Part shown: piece by piece, positions 26,116 through 37,091 of the stretch | How the letters are laid out: each line of letters begins with the position of its first letter | How positions within the stretch are numbered: the stretch's first letter is position 1 | Assembly (NCBI GenBank): GCA_963573305.1 | Contig: OY754329.1 | Span: 144,719,266-144,783,265, forward strand | Source of the DNA: Pyrrhosoma nymphula | Taxonomy: Eukaryota; Arthropoda; Insecta; Odonata; Coenagrionidae | Direction: 5' to 3' | Length of the DNA stretch: 64,000 nucleotides | The notes under the pieces: model-generated | What the model was told of the DNA's origin: nothing | Seen by the model: only the letters and a program-made list of their open reading frames with translations | The model's database searches: none | Made by a program: the position numbers and the translations under genes

Positions 26116-27201
26116 TTAGGTGTTCTTAGGATTCACGCCAGGTTAGGTAATTGGCTGCTGCTAACATTTCGACAAAATAATCCAACATCCAAGCATTCAA
26201 TTCACCATGGAGGTATTAAAAAACAGCAGCTTAGGCCTCCTTGACATTTTAATCCACTGCAAGGGGGATGGTGCATTGGCACATGGCGTGCATCAAAAAC
26301 CTACACACACCGATTTGTATCTGAATGGCCGAAGTCACCACTACCCATCCCAATGGTGAGTTGTGATTTCCACCCTCGTTCATTGAGGCAAAACTGTTAC
26401 AGACAAGGAAAGCCTCCCCATGGAGTTGGAACATCTACCAGCAACCTTAGGTGATGGTGGCAAATCTCACATAGAAAGTTTCCTCATTCTGGATATGACC
26501 CCTGTGGAGAAAAAACCTGTAGCCAGAGCTTGCCTCCCCTTCATTTAAACCATCGTGGGTATCTAGGATCCTGGCAAAACACAATATTCAAGTAATCCAC
26601 AGACCACCGAAAAAAACTGTGGGGCCATCTTGTACGAGTTAACTACAAAGTGGGACTCAAGACACCAGGAGTATACAGAATCCCATGCCAGTGTGGAAAA
26701 ATATACATCGGTGAGGCAGGACACACATAAGAGACCCGACTTAATGAACACAGGAGATGTATTAGGTTGTTCCACCCAGAAAAATCAGCCTTGGCTGAAC
26801 ACAGCCTATTCGAAGATCAGATCATCTCCTTTGATGATGTCCAACTCGTCACCAAAGCTAATGAGTATTGGGAGCGTCTGATAAAAGAAGCCATTGAAAT
26901 CAGGCTGGAAAAGAACAAACTTAATCACGACTCCGGGTATGCTCTTAGCCAGGAATGAAAACTATTACTTTGAAAATTAAAAGTGGAAAAAAGAAAGTTC
27001 AACAATAGCCAATCAGAGATGACTTGACCCGTATATATAGACGGTTGGTATATAAGCAAGGACCTGACCCGCTAGACAGGTATATAAACGTGGACTGTTG
27101 GGCCCCAGGAATCAATGGCCTGCTGATGTTGGAAGAGTTTTCCATTGAAACGTTGGCAGCAGCCAATTACCTAACCCGGTCTGAATCCCGAGAACACCTA
27201 A
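26116..27201 (+). mobile_element. Degenerate Penelope-like element with inverted terminal segments
   Basis: The right end (27122-27201) and the left end (26116-26195) are about 80 bp each and inverted relative to one another: TTAGGTGTTC at the left matches GAACACCTAA at the right, and the shared core includes GGTTAGGTAATTGGCTGCTG. Between them the + strand encodes the end of a Penelope-type ORF with a GIY-YIG endonuclease (separate entry). Inverted pseudo-LTR segments are typical of Penelope-like elements. Nearly all of the reverse transcriptase is missing, so the copy is 5'-truncated or internally deleted. The right end carries CTGATG (27123-27128), a stem GGAA/TTCC and GAAAC (27147-27151), a hammerhead-like core with one deviation in the first box. 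Target duplications were not settled; AACAAAT lies outside both ends at slightly different distances. Confidence 0.65.
26568..26958 (+). pseudogene. Penelope-like GIY-YIG endonuclease remnant
   Basis: The + strand reads IQVIHRPPKK, then after a frame change KVGLKTPGVYRIPCQCGKIY and IGEAGHT. This is the G-[VI]-Y-x10-Y-I-G pattern of GIY-YIG nucleases, with the Cys pair typical of Penelope-like elements. It continues TRLNEHRRCIRL, KSALAEHSL, NEYWERLIKEAIEIRLEK and NHDSGYALSQE, the usual end of these proteins. At least one frameshift near 26635 and an in-frame TAA after GHT (about 26729) disrupt it. In active elements this domain nicks the target for insertion. Only the C-terminal ~130 residues are recognisable. 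Confidence 0.75.
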
Positions 27202-28703
27202 TAGCTAGTTCTTTGTTAACAAATTAATATCTTTAGGCAAAAGAAATCCTTATCTATTCAGCTTTCAACGTTAAGAATGTTTTACTGTTCTTGAATTAAA
27301 CTGTAAATTTGGGCTGCTCTTGTTCAGAAAATGGAAGATTTTAGTTCATTGAGTTTTCTAGTTAAGTCGTGAACATGTAAGTTAATTAAATATCAGAAAG
27401 GCTACGCTGAGTTTGTGCTAGAATGTTTTTGTGGAAGATGGAGATTCAGGGAAGAAGATCTACATTGCCTGTTTCAAAAATGAAACTTATCAAAGGATGG
27501 ATTTCAATTACTATTTCTTAAATTAGGTGTAGGCCTGTAAAGAAATGTGACTGCCATGAAAAGTGGGCCTCATTAGCCCCTTGGATTTTATTCTTAAATA
27601 TTAGTTTATTATCAAGGAAGAAAGGTTGAATGCTTGAATGGGTTAACAATGCTGGAAATCAAAATAATTCCCATTTCCTGCTATATATATTCCATGAAAA
27701 TCATATCACCCTCCTCATGATTTAGAGGTTACTCCACAATTATTTATTTACCCGTTAATCCACCCAATTTAGTAGGCATGTACATGTTGATAAATTATTG
27801 GTATATTTTGTTTTTCCATTCATATTTTTTCAGGAAAGTTCCATTTCATCATATTCTCTTAACTTGGTAAGAAAGTATTAATTAGGAATACATTATTGCC
27901 TATGATCTGTCCATTGCAAAAGAACAGTGGATGCTCGTTTGTCAAAACCAACAGACAAGCAAGAACTAAACAGATGCATTGAGAAAGCAGGTTCTCACCT
28001 CCTTAGTCTCAATAGCTTGAGATGGAGCTAATCTCTGATTAGTTTTGGCCAAACCTTAAATTGTGCTATTCCAATGGACAAATGGTAGACATTCCTATTC
28101 GCTTGAAATTTTTCTTATTTATTGCTTTAATTTTACTGACTCACAATCTATGAGTACCAATACTTATAACTAATGGGGATTGTATTTATTCTGCCTTGTG
28201 TATGTGAAACTGGCCACGAATTTCCTAATTTATGAAACATATATTTGTGTTACTATTTCACTGTAGTATTTTGACAGAAGTAGTCACAATTCTTCATTGT
28301 TAAGCATGTTTAAATCAAATTTTAATTGCTGTAAATCAGTTACCTTAAGCCTTAAAGGTAGTTGATTTTTACTGTGTGACTTCATTGTCATTTCATTAAT
28401 GTCTTTTCTCAAGTGCGCCCAACTTTTCTCTGCAGCATTTTCAATCTTTGGTTTTTGCTGGTTTAATTATATAAGCTTTGACATTAATTCTCTTTTATCA
28501 CTTGATACTCTATTTTGCTAGTTTGGCCACAGCAAAATGAGGGAGAATGTTGAATGGGCATGTTTTAAAAACTTTTTCAAATATTTGTCAATGTTTTTGA
28601 CGTTTCTTGTTCCTCACAATTGTTTGTTGTTATGATACTGTTTTGTCATGTGTCTTTGTTACTGTTTCTCATTTTTTTCTTCATCAATTCCTTGTTTGCA
28701 CAG
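27202..28703 (+). other. Intron sequence, nothing recognised
   Basis: AT-rich DNA between the Penelope copy and the 28704 exon. It ends in a usable acceptor, TTGTTTGCACAG. No open frame of interest. Confidence 0.5.
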
Positions 28704-28820
28704 ACAATCTTGGCGGTAGCCTAGAGAGCAACTACCATCTGCAACGCCCTCTCCTGAACTCCTTCATCACATCTAGTTTAGATCAGTCACTCAATAAATG
28801 CGACAGAAGACATATTACAA
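28704..28820 (+). CDS. lov: First exon of alternative 3' branch B of the Psq gene
   Basis: A 117-base exon after TTGTTTGCACAG, followed by a GTATGA donor. Only the phase-1 frame is open: its first bases AC complete GAC (Asp) with the G from 15125, and it ends with one base (A) that joins AT of the next exon to give Asn. It encodes NLGGSLESNYHLQRPLLNS, then FITSSLDQSLNKCDRRHIT. There is no known domain; the segment is Ser/Asn/Leu-rich, suiting a linker between a BTB domain and the Psq domain. Support comes from phase agreement at both ends. It must be spliced in place of exon 20537, which ends in a stop. The mix of TAG and TAA in the other frames argues against a shadow frame. Confidence 0.65.
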
Positions 28821-29518
28821 GTATGATGCATGTTTTTTTTTACCTGAATTATTGCTAACAATTAGATTTCAATAACACGTGTGTTTTTAGTTTTATGTCA
28901 TAACTTTAGAATAATGGATTAATATTAGTACTAATCAAATTCAAATTGAAGTGTACTTTTGTCTTCGATTATGTGGCAAGTGATTCCTGGAATTGTTATA
29001 TGTTAGTTTCTAATTGGCTAACCTTTGGGTACTGTGTGTGCCATTTCGAACATATCATAATTGAGACATGAAATATGAGTTTTATTTTAGTTTTCAAATG
29101 ATGTTTTGTTGGCAGAGAATTCTCAATTCATAAACTTGTCAGGGAGGGTATATAAGTAAGCCAACTTCAGTGAAATAAACCGGGTTAAATATCTTCCATC
29201 ATGGTTATCATCATCCTGGTATCTCTATTTGATTGGGAAAGTTTAAAATTAAATGGACATTATTTGCTGAATCTGCCCCTTTCACCAGAGATTTATGTTT
29301 TCCCCTTTGATAATCCTGTCTTTGGTGATGTTTTCATTGATTTTTTCTGGCTGAATTCAGTTAATTTATGCTAAATTTATTATCTAAAATCATCACTCAC
29401 ATTTGACATTTTAAATATAATACATTTTCATCCATGTGTCATTGATTATTGTTTCCTGGTGTTGATGATTCACTCAAGAGTAGAGTCAGTTGCTTTGTAT
29501 TTTGCTATATCTATCAAA

Positions 29519-29850
29519 ATCTATAGGTATATATAAAAATGGATGTTTGTATGTTTGTTTGTTTGTCTGTCTGTCCGAGATTAATAGACATGGACACCGT
29601 TTCACCGATCATCATGAAAGTTGGCACATAGATGTATTTTTTCAAGGAGAAGGTTTATTTTTTCAAGGAGAAGCTATTTAAAAATACCTCAGGGCCCCAA
29701 AAGGTCCCAAAAAAGGGTCCTTTGGTAGTTGAAGCAACGAATTGGGTTTTGTGCTGTGGTTTCATTTTTAGCTTTTTAAAACTACTTCCGCTCAAGATAG
29801 AGGGTTGGGATTTTTTTATCAAATGGCTAAAAGAATGAAGTTTGTAATTC
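29519..29850 (+). mobile_element. Possible non-autonomous Helitron-like fragment
   Basis: The sequence starts TCTATAGGTATATATAAAAA, then ATGGATGTTTGTATGTTTG, runs of GTTT and GTCT, TGTCCG, and a segment meaning ACCG...CATGAAAGTTGGCACA. This ordered signature recurs in arthropod Helitron-like repeats as I remember them. No Rep/helicase ORF, 3' hairpin or CTRR end was identified, so boundaries and class are tentative. A short duplication, TTTTTTCAAGGAGAAG, occurs twice at about 29638-29672. Confidence 0.35.
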
Positions 29851-29917
29851 TTTCAATCAGTCATATTTTCCTATTCGTATTTGCTTGAAAACCGTGTTTT
29901 AAGCTGCAAAAATGCAC

Positions 29918-30152
29918 ATTTTTCTCAGAAATCAACAATAGCAAATTTCCTTGACAGCCAGATTTTGGTCTTTAATGCATTTTAAATTGATTTAGCTTAG
30001 TTTAGCTGATTAGGAATGCTAAGCATTGATTTCATGCAGTGGTTTATTTTTTTCTCAGAAATCAACAACAGCATATATCCTTGACAACCAGCTGTGGTCA
30101 TTAACGCATTGAAAATTCATTTTGCTCAGTTAACCTGATTAGGAATGTTGAA
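29918..30152 (+). repeat. Tandem duplication with 130-bp period
   Basis: Two diverged copies start with TTTTTCTCAGAAATCAACAA at about 29918 and 30048 and share CCTTGACA.CCAG, GGTC.TTAA.GCATT and GATTAGGAATG.T. They differ by scattered substitutions, so the duplication is not recent. Confidence 0.75.
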
Positions 30153-30189
30153 TGTATGTATGCTGAGTATATGTATGAATCATTAGGAA

Positions 30190-30340
30190 TAGTGGGAAAG
30201 AGGGGGAGAGGAAGGTGTAAGAGGGGAAAGAGGAAGAGTGGGGAGAGGAAGGCGTAAGAGGGGAAGGAGTGGAAAGAGGAAGATTGGGGAGAGTGTGAGC
30301 GGAGGGGAGAGAGGAATAAAGGGGAGAAAAAGGAAGTAAG
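30190..30340 (+). repeat. Purine-rich tandem repeat
   Basis: G/A-rich DNA in which units such as GGGGAGAGGAAGG-GTAAGAGGGGAA recur with a period of about 40-50 bp. The opposite-strand frames are compositional. Confidence 0.7.
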
Positions 30341-30449
30341 ATATATATACACACAACGAAAGGTTCGCCAATAGGCCACAACAATAAAAAATACACTTGA
30401 CAGGGGGTGGAGAAAGAAAAGTAAAAAGAGAGAAGACTTACAGGGAACA

Positions 30450-30475
30450 TTTCGGGCATGTAAGCCCTTCCTCAG
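30450..30475 (-). ncRNA. Hammerhead-like core in the second Penelope-like element
   Basis: Read on the minus strand: CTGAGGA, one A, stem GGGC, loop TTACAT, stem GCCC, then GAAA and TG. This fits CUGANGA, stem II and GAAA, placed 3' of the GIY-YIG frame as expected for Penelope-like terminal repeats. Stems I and III were not modelled. Confidence 0.45.
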
Positions 30476-30559
30476 CTATAGAAAAAGTGCGAAGTACCGC
30501 TCCAAGGTAGGGGAAGGGAAGCCGGGAAAGAAGGGAAGTGAGGGGAAGTTGTGGTATAG

Positions 30560-30870
30560 GGGGGGATGGGGATGGGCACGTGGTATTGCACCTAGATATC
30601 TAGGGGGGGAGTGCAACAAAGTAGGGAGGGGCGTGGGTGTGGGTGAACTGGGATGAGTGTGGAGAATTGCACCTGGCTGTCCAGAGGACTGCAACAAAGT
30701 TGCTAAGTTGGGAGGGGGTGGGGGAGTATATAAGAGGGACGGGAATGGTCACATGGTGTTGCACCTAGATGTCTAGGGGGGGGGGGGGGGGGGGGGAGTG
30801 CAACGAAATAGGGAATTTCAAAACAAAGTAGCTAAGTTGGGAGGGAGTGGGGGAGGGGAATAAAAGGCGT
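30560..30870 (+). repeat. Three degenerate direct repeats with a 21-base G run
   Basis: Units contain TTGCACCT, a palindromic CCTAGATGTCTAGG-like core, then a G run and AGTGCAACRAA, at about 30585-30625, 30668-30705 and 30757-30808. The third unit holds 21 consecutive G (30776-30796). The last two are followed by GCTAAGTTGGGAGGG. They lie in the 3' region of the minus-strand Penelope-like copy. Confidence 0.7.
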
Positions 30871-30904
30871 CGGAGGAGGAGGAGGCAAGTAAATGGACGA
30901 GAAT

Positions 30905-31186
30905 TCAGTGCATAATATTAAGACCGGGTGGGGAAAAGGCTTGACAATACCAAATAATTGAGAGTTCAGTATTTTTGAGTTGTATGTTCAAAGCGTCAGC
31001 GGGGAGGGCGTGGAGGATGGTGAGACGGAAGCAAGAGTCGAATTGTAGGTTGTGAGTGGAGGCGTGTTTGGGGACTGGGAAGTTGGGCGGGGTGGCTTGG
31101 TGTTCATTTATCCGGATGGACAGGGGATTGCAGGTTTCGCCGATATAAAAAGAAGGGCATACCTTACACTGCAGTAGGTATACCAT
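30905..31186 (-). pseudogene. GIY-YIG endonuclease C-terminus of a Penelope-like element
   Basis: The minus-strand frame starts VYLLQCKVCPSFYIGETCN, which gives the V-Y-L, C-x2-C and Y-I-G-E-T elements of Penelope-type GIY-YIG domains. LSIRINEHQAT and PKHASTHNLQFD follow, where family members have R-x4-H and H...H. The frame is open to TGA/TAA after about 93 residues and probably extends upstream past 31200 through SSHGSCTTFN. Only the nuclease end survives; the reverse transcriptase is missing. Confidence 0.7.
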
Positions 31187-31261
31187 GTTAAAGGTGGTGC
31201 AGCTGCCATGGGAAGAACTAGGAAATGGGATGGGGTTGTTGGGACTGTGGAAAGAAGAGAG

Positions 31262-31929
31262 ATTATATATTAAAGGGCAGATTTACAACGAGGTCTATGG
31301 CAGGGTATTTTTTATTATATATATGTATATATGAAAACACATGTGCTTGGGAAAACCTGTGGCGTAAAAGTAGCCATTTTTTACCAAAGCCTACATTATT
31401 TAAAGTATGAAATTAAGAATACATAATAAAAAACTGAAACAGGATAGTGCTGAAAAATAAGTAACAGACTATGTCCTAGCTCTGTGTTTGGAAAGTACTT
31501 TATTGGGTTATCTTACAATGGAAGTATCCAATAGCCAGGTCCAGGATTTTGACCAAAGTTGGGAGGCAGCTAGACCCAGGATGGTGATTTACCAACCTCC
31601 TCCCTTCTGGGGCTAAAGCTGAAACAATAAAGGAGGTTAAATATTTTTACTATCATTATATTAACCATATAATTGAACCTCTTGTGGACATGAGGCAGTG
31701 ATCCTGGGGGAAAGTAGTAGTAGTTATTTAGTAATGCATAATTGGTTCAAGTTCCAGAAATGGAGGTTATTTTTTTCATCTACAATTTTGTTATTTTAAC
31801 TTTCCAAAAAGGAAGTATTTTAATTTATCTGAAATGCATGAAAACAATTTTACATAATTTTTCATGTGCAAAAGCTGACCTATAATCTATGGTGTGGCAA
31901 AAACCTCTATGCCTTCATTCTGCCCAATT
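31262..31929. other. Intron sequence, nothing recognised
   Basis: AT-rich DNA between the second Penelope-like copy and the LINE. I see no gene or repeat with recognisable ends. Confidence 0.5.
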
Positions 31930-31972
31930 TCAAAATGATCTTTTATGGCTGATGTAATAAGCTGGCTCAACC

Positions 31973-33039
31973 TTGTCAAGCAGTGTTCCCCCCACAAACA
32001 ATTCTACTGCGACAGTTAGAGTAACCTGCGAAACTACAGGAAACCTTAAGCCTACAAAAAAAGGGGACATCTCTCGACTAATTGTAAGTCCTCAAGTTGT
32101 GGACAAGGTACCAAAACCTGGTATATTCAGAATCTTCTTTGCAAACATCCAATCGCTCAGAAATAAGGGTTGTGTTCTTGAGGTTTTACTGCAGTCTCTA
32201 AACTTAGATATTGTGCTATTGTGTGAACACTGGCTCATCACTAACAAAATCTCTCTACACAGCACAATGGACTTCAGTTTGATATCAAGTTTCTGCCGGA
32301 CAAAATTTAAAGGTGGTAGTGTGGCTGTTTACGCTAAAACCTATCTTAACATTTCATGTTTGGATCGAATTGTTAGCCATGAGAAAGATTTTGAATGTTG
32401 TGTTTCTATTTTAAAAATTAATTGTATCACCTTGGGTGTATGCTGTTTATATCGTTCTCCTAATGGTGATTTCAACGTATTCCTGTCTCACTCTTATCCT
32501 CTAAAAACATAGTATCATCGTGTGTGGCGATCTTAATGTAGATCTCTTGAAAGAATGTAATAGTAAATGGGAATTATGCAATATGTTACAATGTCCTTGC
32601 CTCCAAATCCTTAATAATAAGCCTACTAGGATTACCCCTACTTCTTCAACAATCATTGATCTGGCAATATCAGATATCCACCCTACTAACTTGCTCTGTG
32701 ACACAATAGCTACTGGTTTTTCTGATCATTTAGCACTATGTCTTTCTTTGAAGGTTCAAAATATGGTCTTGGAGAATAATCCTCGACATACCGTAAGGAG
32801 AAGTTTTAATAGTGAATCTATTCTTTCTTTAATTCATTCACTTACCCAGGAAACCTGGGACAATGTGCATACAGCTAATGGCACAGATGGAAAATTTAAT
32901 GCTTTCATCAACACTTTCTTGATGCACTTCAATGCCTCTTTTCCTAAAAAAACAAGTTGGACTACGGGCTGTGAGCAGAAAAAGAAAATTCTATTCAGAT
33001 GATCTACTGGCCGCTAGCCAATACCTACGTGAGCTTCAC
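31973..33039 (+). pseudogene. LINE AP endonuclease domain (5' part of ORF2)
   Basis: Motifs appear in order. In the first frame these are IFFANIQSLRNK, LLCEHWL (catalytic Glu region), GGSVAVYAK and CCLYRSPNGDF. After a frameshift at about 32500-32520 come VCGDLNVDLL (GDxN), STIIDLAISD and GFSDHLAL (SDH catalytic end). All the usual endonuclease landmarks are present, so the domain was complete before the frameshift. The frame runs up to the nested insertion. The enzyme would nick target DNA to prime reverse transcription. Confidence 0.8.
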
Positions 33040-34323
33040 CAGGGTGTCCGGCGACCTGGAAAACCTTGAAAACCGGGAAAACTCAGGGAAATATTTTGTC
33101 CTGGAAAACTCAGGGAATTTTTGTATTTTTCCGAAAAACCCTGGAAAATGCATGGCAGCCGATTTCCATTAAGGCAGAGAGAGAGGTTTCGCCTGTGCCT
33201 ATGCTTGCATTATGCTCTTGGCTCAGCGTAGCCTTGCGCTCCCTGTGTTCATTTCATAATGTTTTCGTAGCTCTGCGCCCGCTCTCAGCTTGTGCTTCGT
33301 CACTCCCTTTGCGCAGTCCAGGGGGTCGATTGATCGAAATCTGTCAGCGGAAACAGAATTTCACGCGGAAATCTTGATTCCGTTCGAAGAGCCGTACGAA
33401 TGGAATTCTTGGTGTGGCCAAATTTACGATAAATCTAAACGTCTGAGCATGCGCAGTGGTATTTCCCGCATTATACGAAAACCATTCGGCCGGCAACCTA
33501 AATGGATAATTGGGTATTGGTAATTGATAATCCTCTCCCAATAATCTCCACCCTCCTCGTTTTAATGTTTGCAGAAATGTTTTTGAAGGAGCGGAAATAC
33601 ATTTTGCGGTCACTGCGTATGGAAATCACGACCCTCGGGTTCGTAGTCGACAGGGCCACTGTGCAGGGGCAATTCGTGAATTGTCCAACGAATACAATTT
33701 TGTTATACATAATTGAATGCTTTCGGGCGTTAGATCCGTACCTATCACAAAGCAATTAATTCACAGTTTCCGAAATGTTCATGTAAAGTACAGTGAAGCC
33801 TTTGGGGATGAGAGGAAAGATACCAAGGCCTCAAGAGAAAAAGAATAAGAAAGAGGTACACACTGCAAAAGGTTCAAGAGCTGCAAACCAAAATAACGTA
33901 ATTTCTTGAAAAGCCGAGAAATTTGTTGCTGAAATTGAATTGGAAATGCACTCATTTAAAAATGTCACACCAGTTTCTTTTATTCGCATGTTCTTTATCA
34001 AACTAGTCTGAATCTACTTTATTGTGTTAAAATTGCACCTGACCCAGAATTTTGTCGTCAGTTAACCATTTTTGTTTATTTGTTGGTTGAAATAAAACCC
34101 GTAATACTCCACATTCCTTGTTTTCTCTTACGTATTTAACTCAAAGTAGGGACCGAAATTTCTCGTTTTTTTCATGTTGACAAAATTATACCGATTTTAT
34201 TAGAAATTAATTAAAAATATGTTAGAAACAAAGTGCAGAAAGACCCTGGAAAATGCAAAACATTTGCCTGAAAAACCTGGAAAACTCAGGGAAAAAAGAA
34301 ATTGAGATTCACCGGACACCCTG
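33040..34323. mobile_element. 1284-bp nested DNA-transposon-like element, TIR CAGGGTGTCCGG, 5-bp TSD
   Basis: It begins CAGGGTGTCCGG and ends CCGGACACCCTG, a perfect 12-bp terminal inverted repeat, and is flanked by TTCAC on both sides (33035-33039 and 34324-34328). The LINE reading resumes directly after the right copy. Both ends hold iterated CCTGGAAAA..CTCAGGGAA motifs in the same orientation. The short internal frames show no transposase motif, so it is probably non-autonomous. CAGGG ends and a 5-bp duplication could fit a hAT-related group, but I cannot assign the superfamily. Confidence 0.85.
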
Positions 34324-34328
34324 TTCAC

Positions 34329-36245
34329 TCTCTATGTAAATTTGAAGGCCCAAGTCTTCTCAACTACTAAAAATTATGTCTCAAGGATTTTAAAAAACAT
34401 GTTCATAGATACCGTAAATGCTCAAATGAGGCTAACATATGTTTATCCTCAAACATCTAAAGCTGCATGAATAATAATTAAGAATAACACAAATGCAGCA
34501 AAAATACCTAAGCAACAAAAAATTATTTTTAATAATACTACCTCTGCAAACCCTGTATAAATAGCCAATAACTTCAACCTTCAATTATGTCAAATTCAAT
34601 CCGATGTTCTCCCGTTAACAAACCACTTCTCTAACTCCTCCTTTCTTCCGTCATCTAGATCCTTTTTTCTGTTCCCCACTAATCCTCTGGAAGTCCAACA
34701 GGTTATCTCTGCACTCAAAAACAAATGGACAGCTGGCTTAGATGAAATCCCCATTCCCATTATTAAGGCTGTAAAGGGGCTTATTTCCTCTCCATTAGCA
34801 GAAATCATAAATACATCCTTTGCTGAAGGTCAGTTCCCTGAATATCTTAAAATAGCTTGTGTGCATCCCATTCTTAAAAAAGGCCCATTATCTAACTCTA
34901 GCAACTATCGTCCAATCTCTATCCTCCCGAGTTTTTCAAAGGCCTTCGAAGAGTTGTTTTACAACCACCTTACTAATTTTGTAGAGTCACACTGCCTTAT
35001 CCATGAATCTCAGCATGGGTTTCGCTATAATAGGTCTACAAAATGTGCTTCTTTCCAACTACTGAACAATATCTGTGATTCCCTAGATTCCTAAAAACAA
35101 ACCCTGGGTATCTTTTATGACTTCAGTCAAGACTTCAACACCATTAACCACGATCTGCTCTTTAATAAGCTACAAACACTTGGGATAGTTAGCAATCCCC
35201 TTTGGTGGATCAGATCTTTCTGTATAAATTGACAACAAGTGGTAAATACACTGACCATACCCCTAATGGCCCTATTCCGGTCTTTTCTAAATCCCAGAAA
35301 GTTCTTCAGGGTGTATCCCAAGGATCCATATTAGGACCCTTGTTATTTATTATTTTTATAAATGATCTCACAGACTCCATTTCTTGCAGCCAACCCATAT
35401 TATACGCCGACGACTCAACCTGTTTAATCACATCAAATAACACATCCTTATTGCTAAAACATCTATTAACAGTACATATATCCCAGTGGTGCCTCACTAG
35501 TAAGCAACGCCTAAACATTCAGAAAACAGTATATCTACAATTCCACTTAAAAAGGGCTCCTCCAAGCACAAGCCTTCTACTAAAGATTAATGATAGCCAT
35601 ATTGTGCGGTCATCAAATACTAGATTTCTAGGTCTTTCCATTAGTGAAGACCTGAGCTGGCACACTCACATAAAGAGAATCGCAAGTAACTTAACTATAG
35701 GGATCTTCATGATTAGAAGACTGGCTCCCATTATTTCTCTTAATATCTTGATGTTGCTATTCCATGCAGAAATTCAATCCTTCCTGACTTACGGAATAAT
35801 ATTCTGGGGTCATGACAGCTTTAGTAAAACTGTCTTCTCCCTTCAAAAGCAAGCTTTGAAGGCAATGCTACAGCTACCATATCGCACCCCCGGTTGCCCC
35901 CTTTTTCAGAAGTACAACATCTTAACCCTACCTTCACTATGTATCCTACATTATGCTATTTTTGTTAAACAAAATCCACATCTCTTTCCTGATAATCGTA
36001 GTTTCCACTCATACCATACTCACAGTACACATGATATCCATATTTATAGCCAACATCTCTCACTGTCCCTAAAAGGACCTCACCATGCAGCATCTATAAT
36101 TTTTAATAATTTACCTTTAAACTTAAAGACAATATGCTCTATGCCTAAGTTTAAATTAGAACTTAAAAAGTACCTCTTAAGCAGAGCATTTTACAGTGTC
36201 TATTATTTCTTTAACAATCAATGCACCTGCTGTGAGGAGGCCTAG
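34329..36245 (+). pseudogene. LINE reverse transcriptase domain (3' part of ORF2)
   Basis: After the nested insert the frame continues to WTAGLDEIPIPIIK, then NYRPISILPSFSKAFEEL, HESQHGFRYNRST, a premature TAA (35092-35094), YDFSQDFNTINHDLL (motif A region, usually DLSKAFDTVNH), a frameshift near 35200-35220, QGVSQGSILGPLLFIIFIND, ILYADDSTCL (YADD catalytic box) and NTRFLGLSISEDLSWHTHI. A Cys-poor thumb and C-terminal region runs to the stop at 36245. The 347-codon final frame is intact. At least one stop and one frameshift disable the domain. Confidence 0.85.
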
Positions 36246-36439
36246 GTGATTAAATTTCCTTCTCACCTCAATTTGTTTATATTGTGTTATTTGTTTTTTA
36301 TTATAATTGCACTTGATTGTTGTCTGTCTATTCAAATTGACGATTACTATGTTACTGAATGTAACCAACAGTAATAAAAATATTATCTATCCATCTATCT
36401 ATGGGTCAATAATTACCCATCCTTAGTTCAAGGAGGATA

Positions 36440-37035
36440 AAAATTAAGGGATGAATATTAACCATTGGAAGGCAATGGTAATAATATTCTCAAGAGGTAG
36501 GAAGGTTAGACTAAACATTTAAGGGGTGGACTTAAATTGGAGCAGATGGAGCAATTTACATTTATAGATAGAATTTTGGAGGAAACTTTTAGCAACAAAG
36601 AAGTGAGGAGGAGAATAGCTTTTGACAAAGAAGAATACACTAATGGAAGGGAATTGATGAGAGGCACCCTAAATAAAAGTGTGAGAAATGATTAGTGTAT
36701 AATATTTCATGTGGAGTGTTGCAGCCTCATATGGTTTCAAAATTTGGTCTCCGAGCAATCAGGATGAGCAAAAATTGGAGGCTTTGAGATGCGGTTATGA
36801 ACAATAATGAGGAGGAGAAGCTGAGTGGAGAGTAAGATGAATGAAGAAGTTTTAAATATTTTATCGGAGGAAAAGTGATTATAGGATGATATGCAGAGGT
36901 GGCAGAGCAGGTGGAGGGAGAGCACATTAAAAGGTAACCGGATGATAAAGAGAAATTTTGTGTAAGTGGGGGTGAGAGAGAAAATGAATAGGTGTTTTGT
37001 TTTAGGTGGCAGGAAGTGAGGTAAAAGAAGTGACA
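36440..37035 (+). pseudogene. Degenerate non-LTR RT C-terminal fragment
   Basis: The + strand reads, with stops, GGLKLEQMEQFTFIDRIL, NKEVRRRIAFDKEEYTNGR, ELMRGTLNKSVRN, then GGFEMRL and MRRRS, and finally DMQRWQSRWRESTLKGN. This is the order after the YADD box in endonuclease/RT elements (FKYLGS.I, RRIA.AKE.F, LEAFEMW..RRM, RR..RW..HVLRG). It is in the opposite orientation to the similar tails at 8.7, 10.4 and 39.0 kb. No catalytic part remains. Confidence 0.55.
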
Positions 37036-37091
37036 AGTTAGATGTGTTCTAAATGTCAGGCAAATCGAGGATTGCACTCACGGAGGCATAG

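Larger units (their letters stand above)
30440..31260 (-). mobile_element. Second Penelope-like element fragment, 3' part
   Basis: On the minus strand the order is a GIY-YIG coding remnant (30905-31186), a GC-rich 3' region with internal repeats (30560-30870), then a hammerhead-like motif (30450-30475). The sequence differs clearly from the copy at 26-27 kb, so at least two Penelope-like lineages contributed to this locus. The 5' reverse transcriptase part is absent. No target-site duplication was identified. Confidence 0.6.
31930..36405 (+). mobile_element. Jockey/CR1-like non-LTR retrotransposon, nearly complete ORF2, split by a nested insert
   Basis: The + strand carries an AP-type endonuclease followed by a reverse transcriptase in the usual LINE order, then a 3' UTR and a tail of ATCTATC-type units at about 36380-36402. 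A microsatellite-like tail favours a CR1/jockey-type element over poly(A) LINEs. The 5' boundary is a guess because no ORF1 was identified, and the copy may be 5'-truncated. A 1284-bp element has inserted between endonuclease and RT. With frameshifts and stops in addition, the copy cannot be autonomous. Confidence 0.75.

Noticed and set aside
30139..30459. Minus-strand Pro/Ser/Leu-rich frames
   Set aside because: Products of a purine-rich tandem repeat read on the opposite strand.
33066..33759. Short frames inside the nested element
   Set aside because: No transposase motif; frames overlap on both strands within a non-coding inverted-repeat element.
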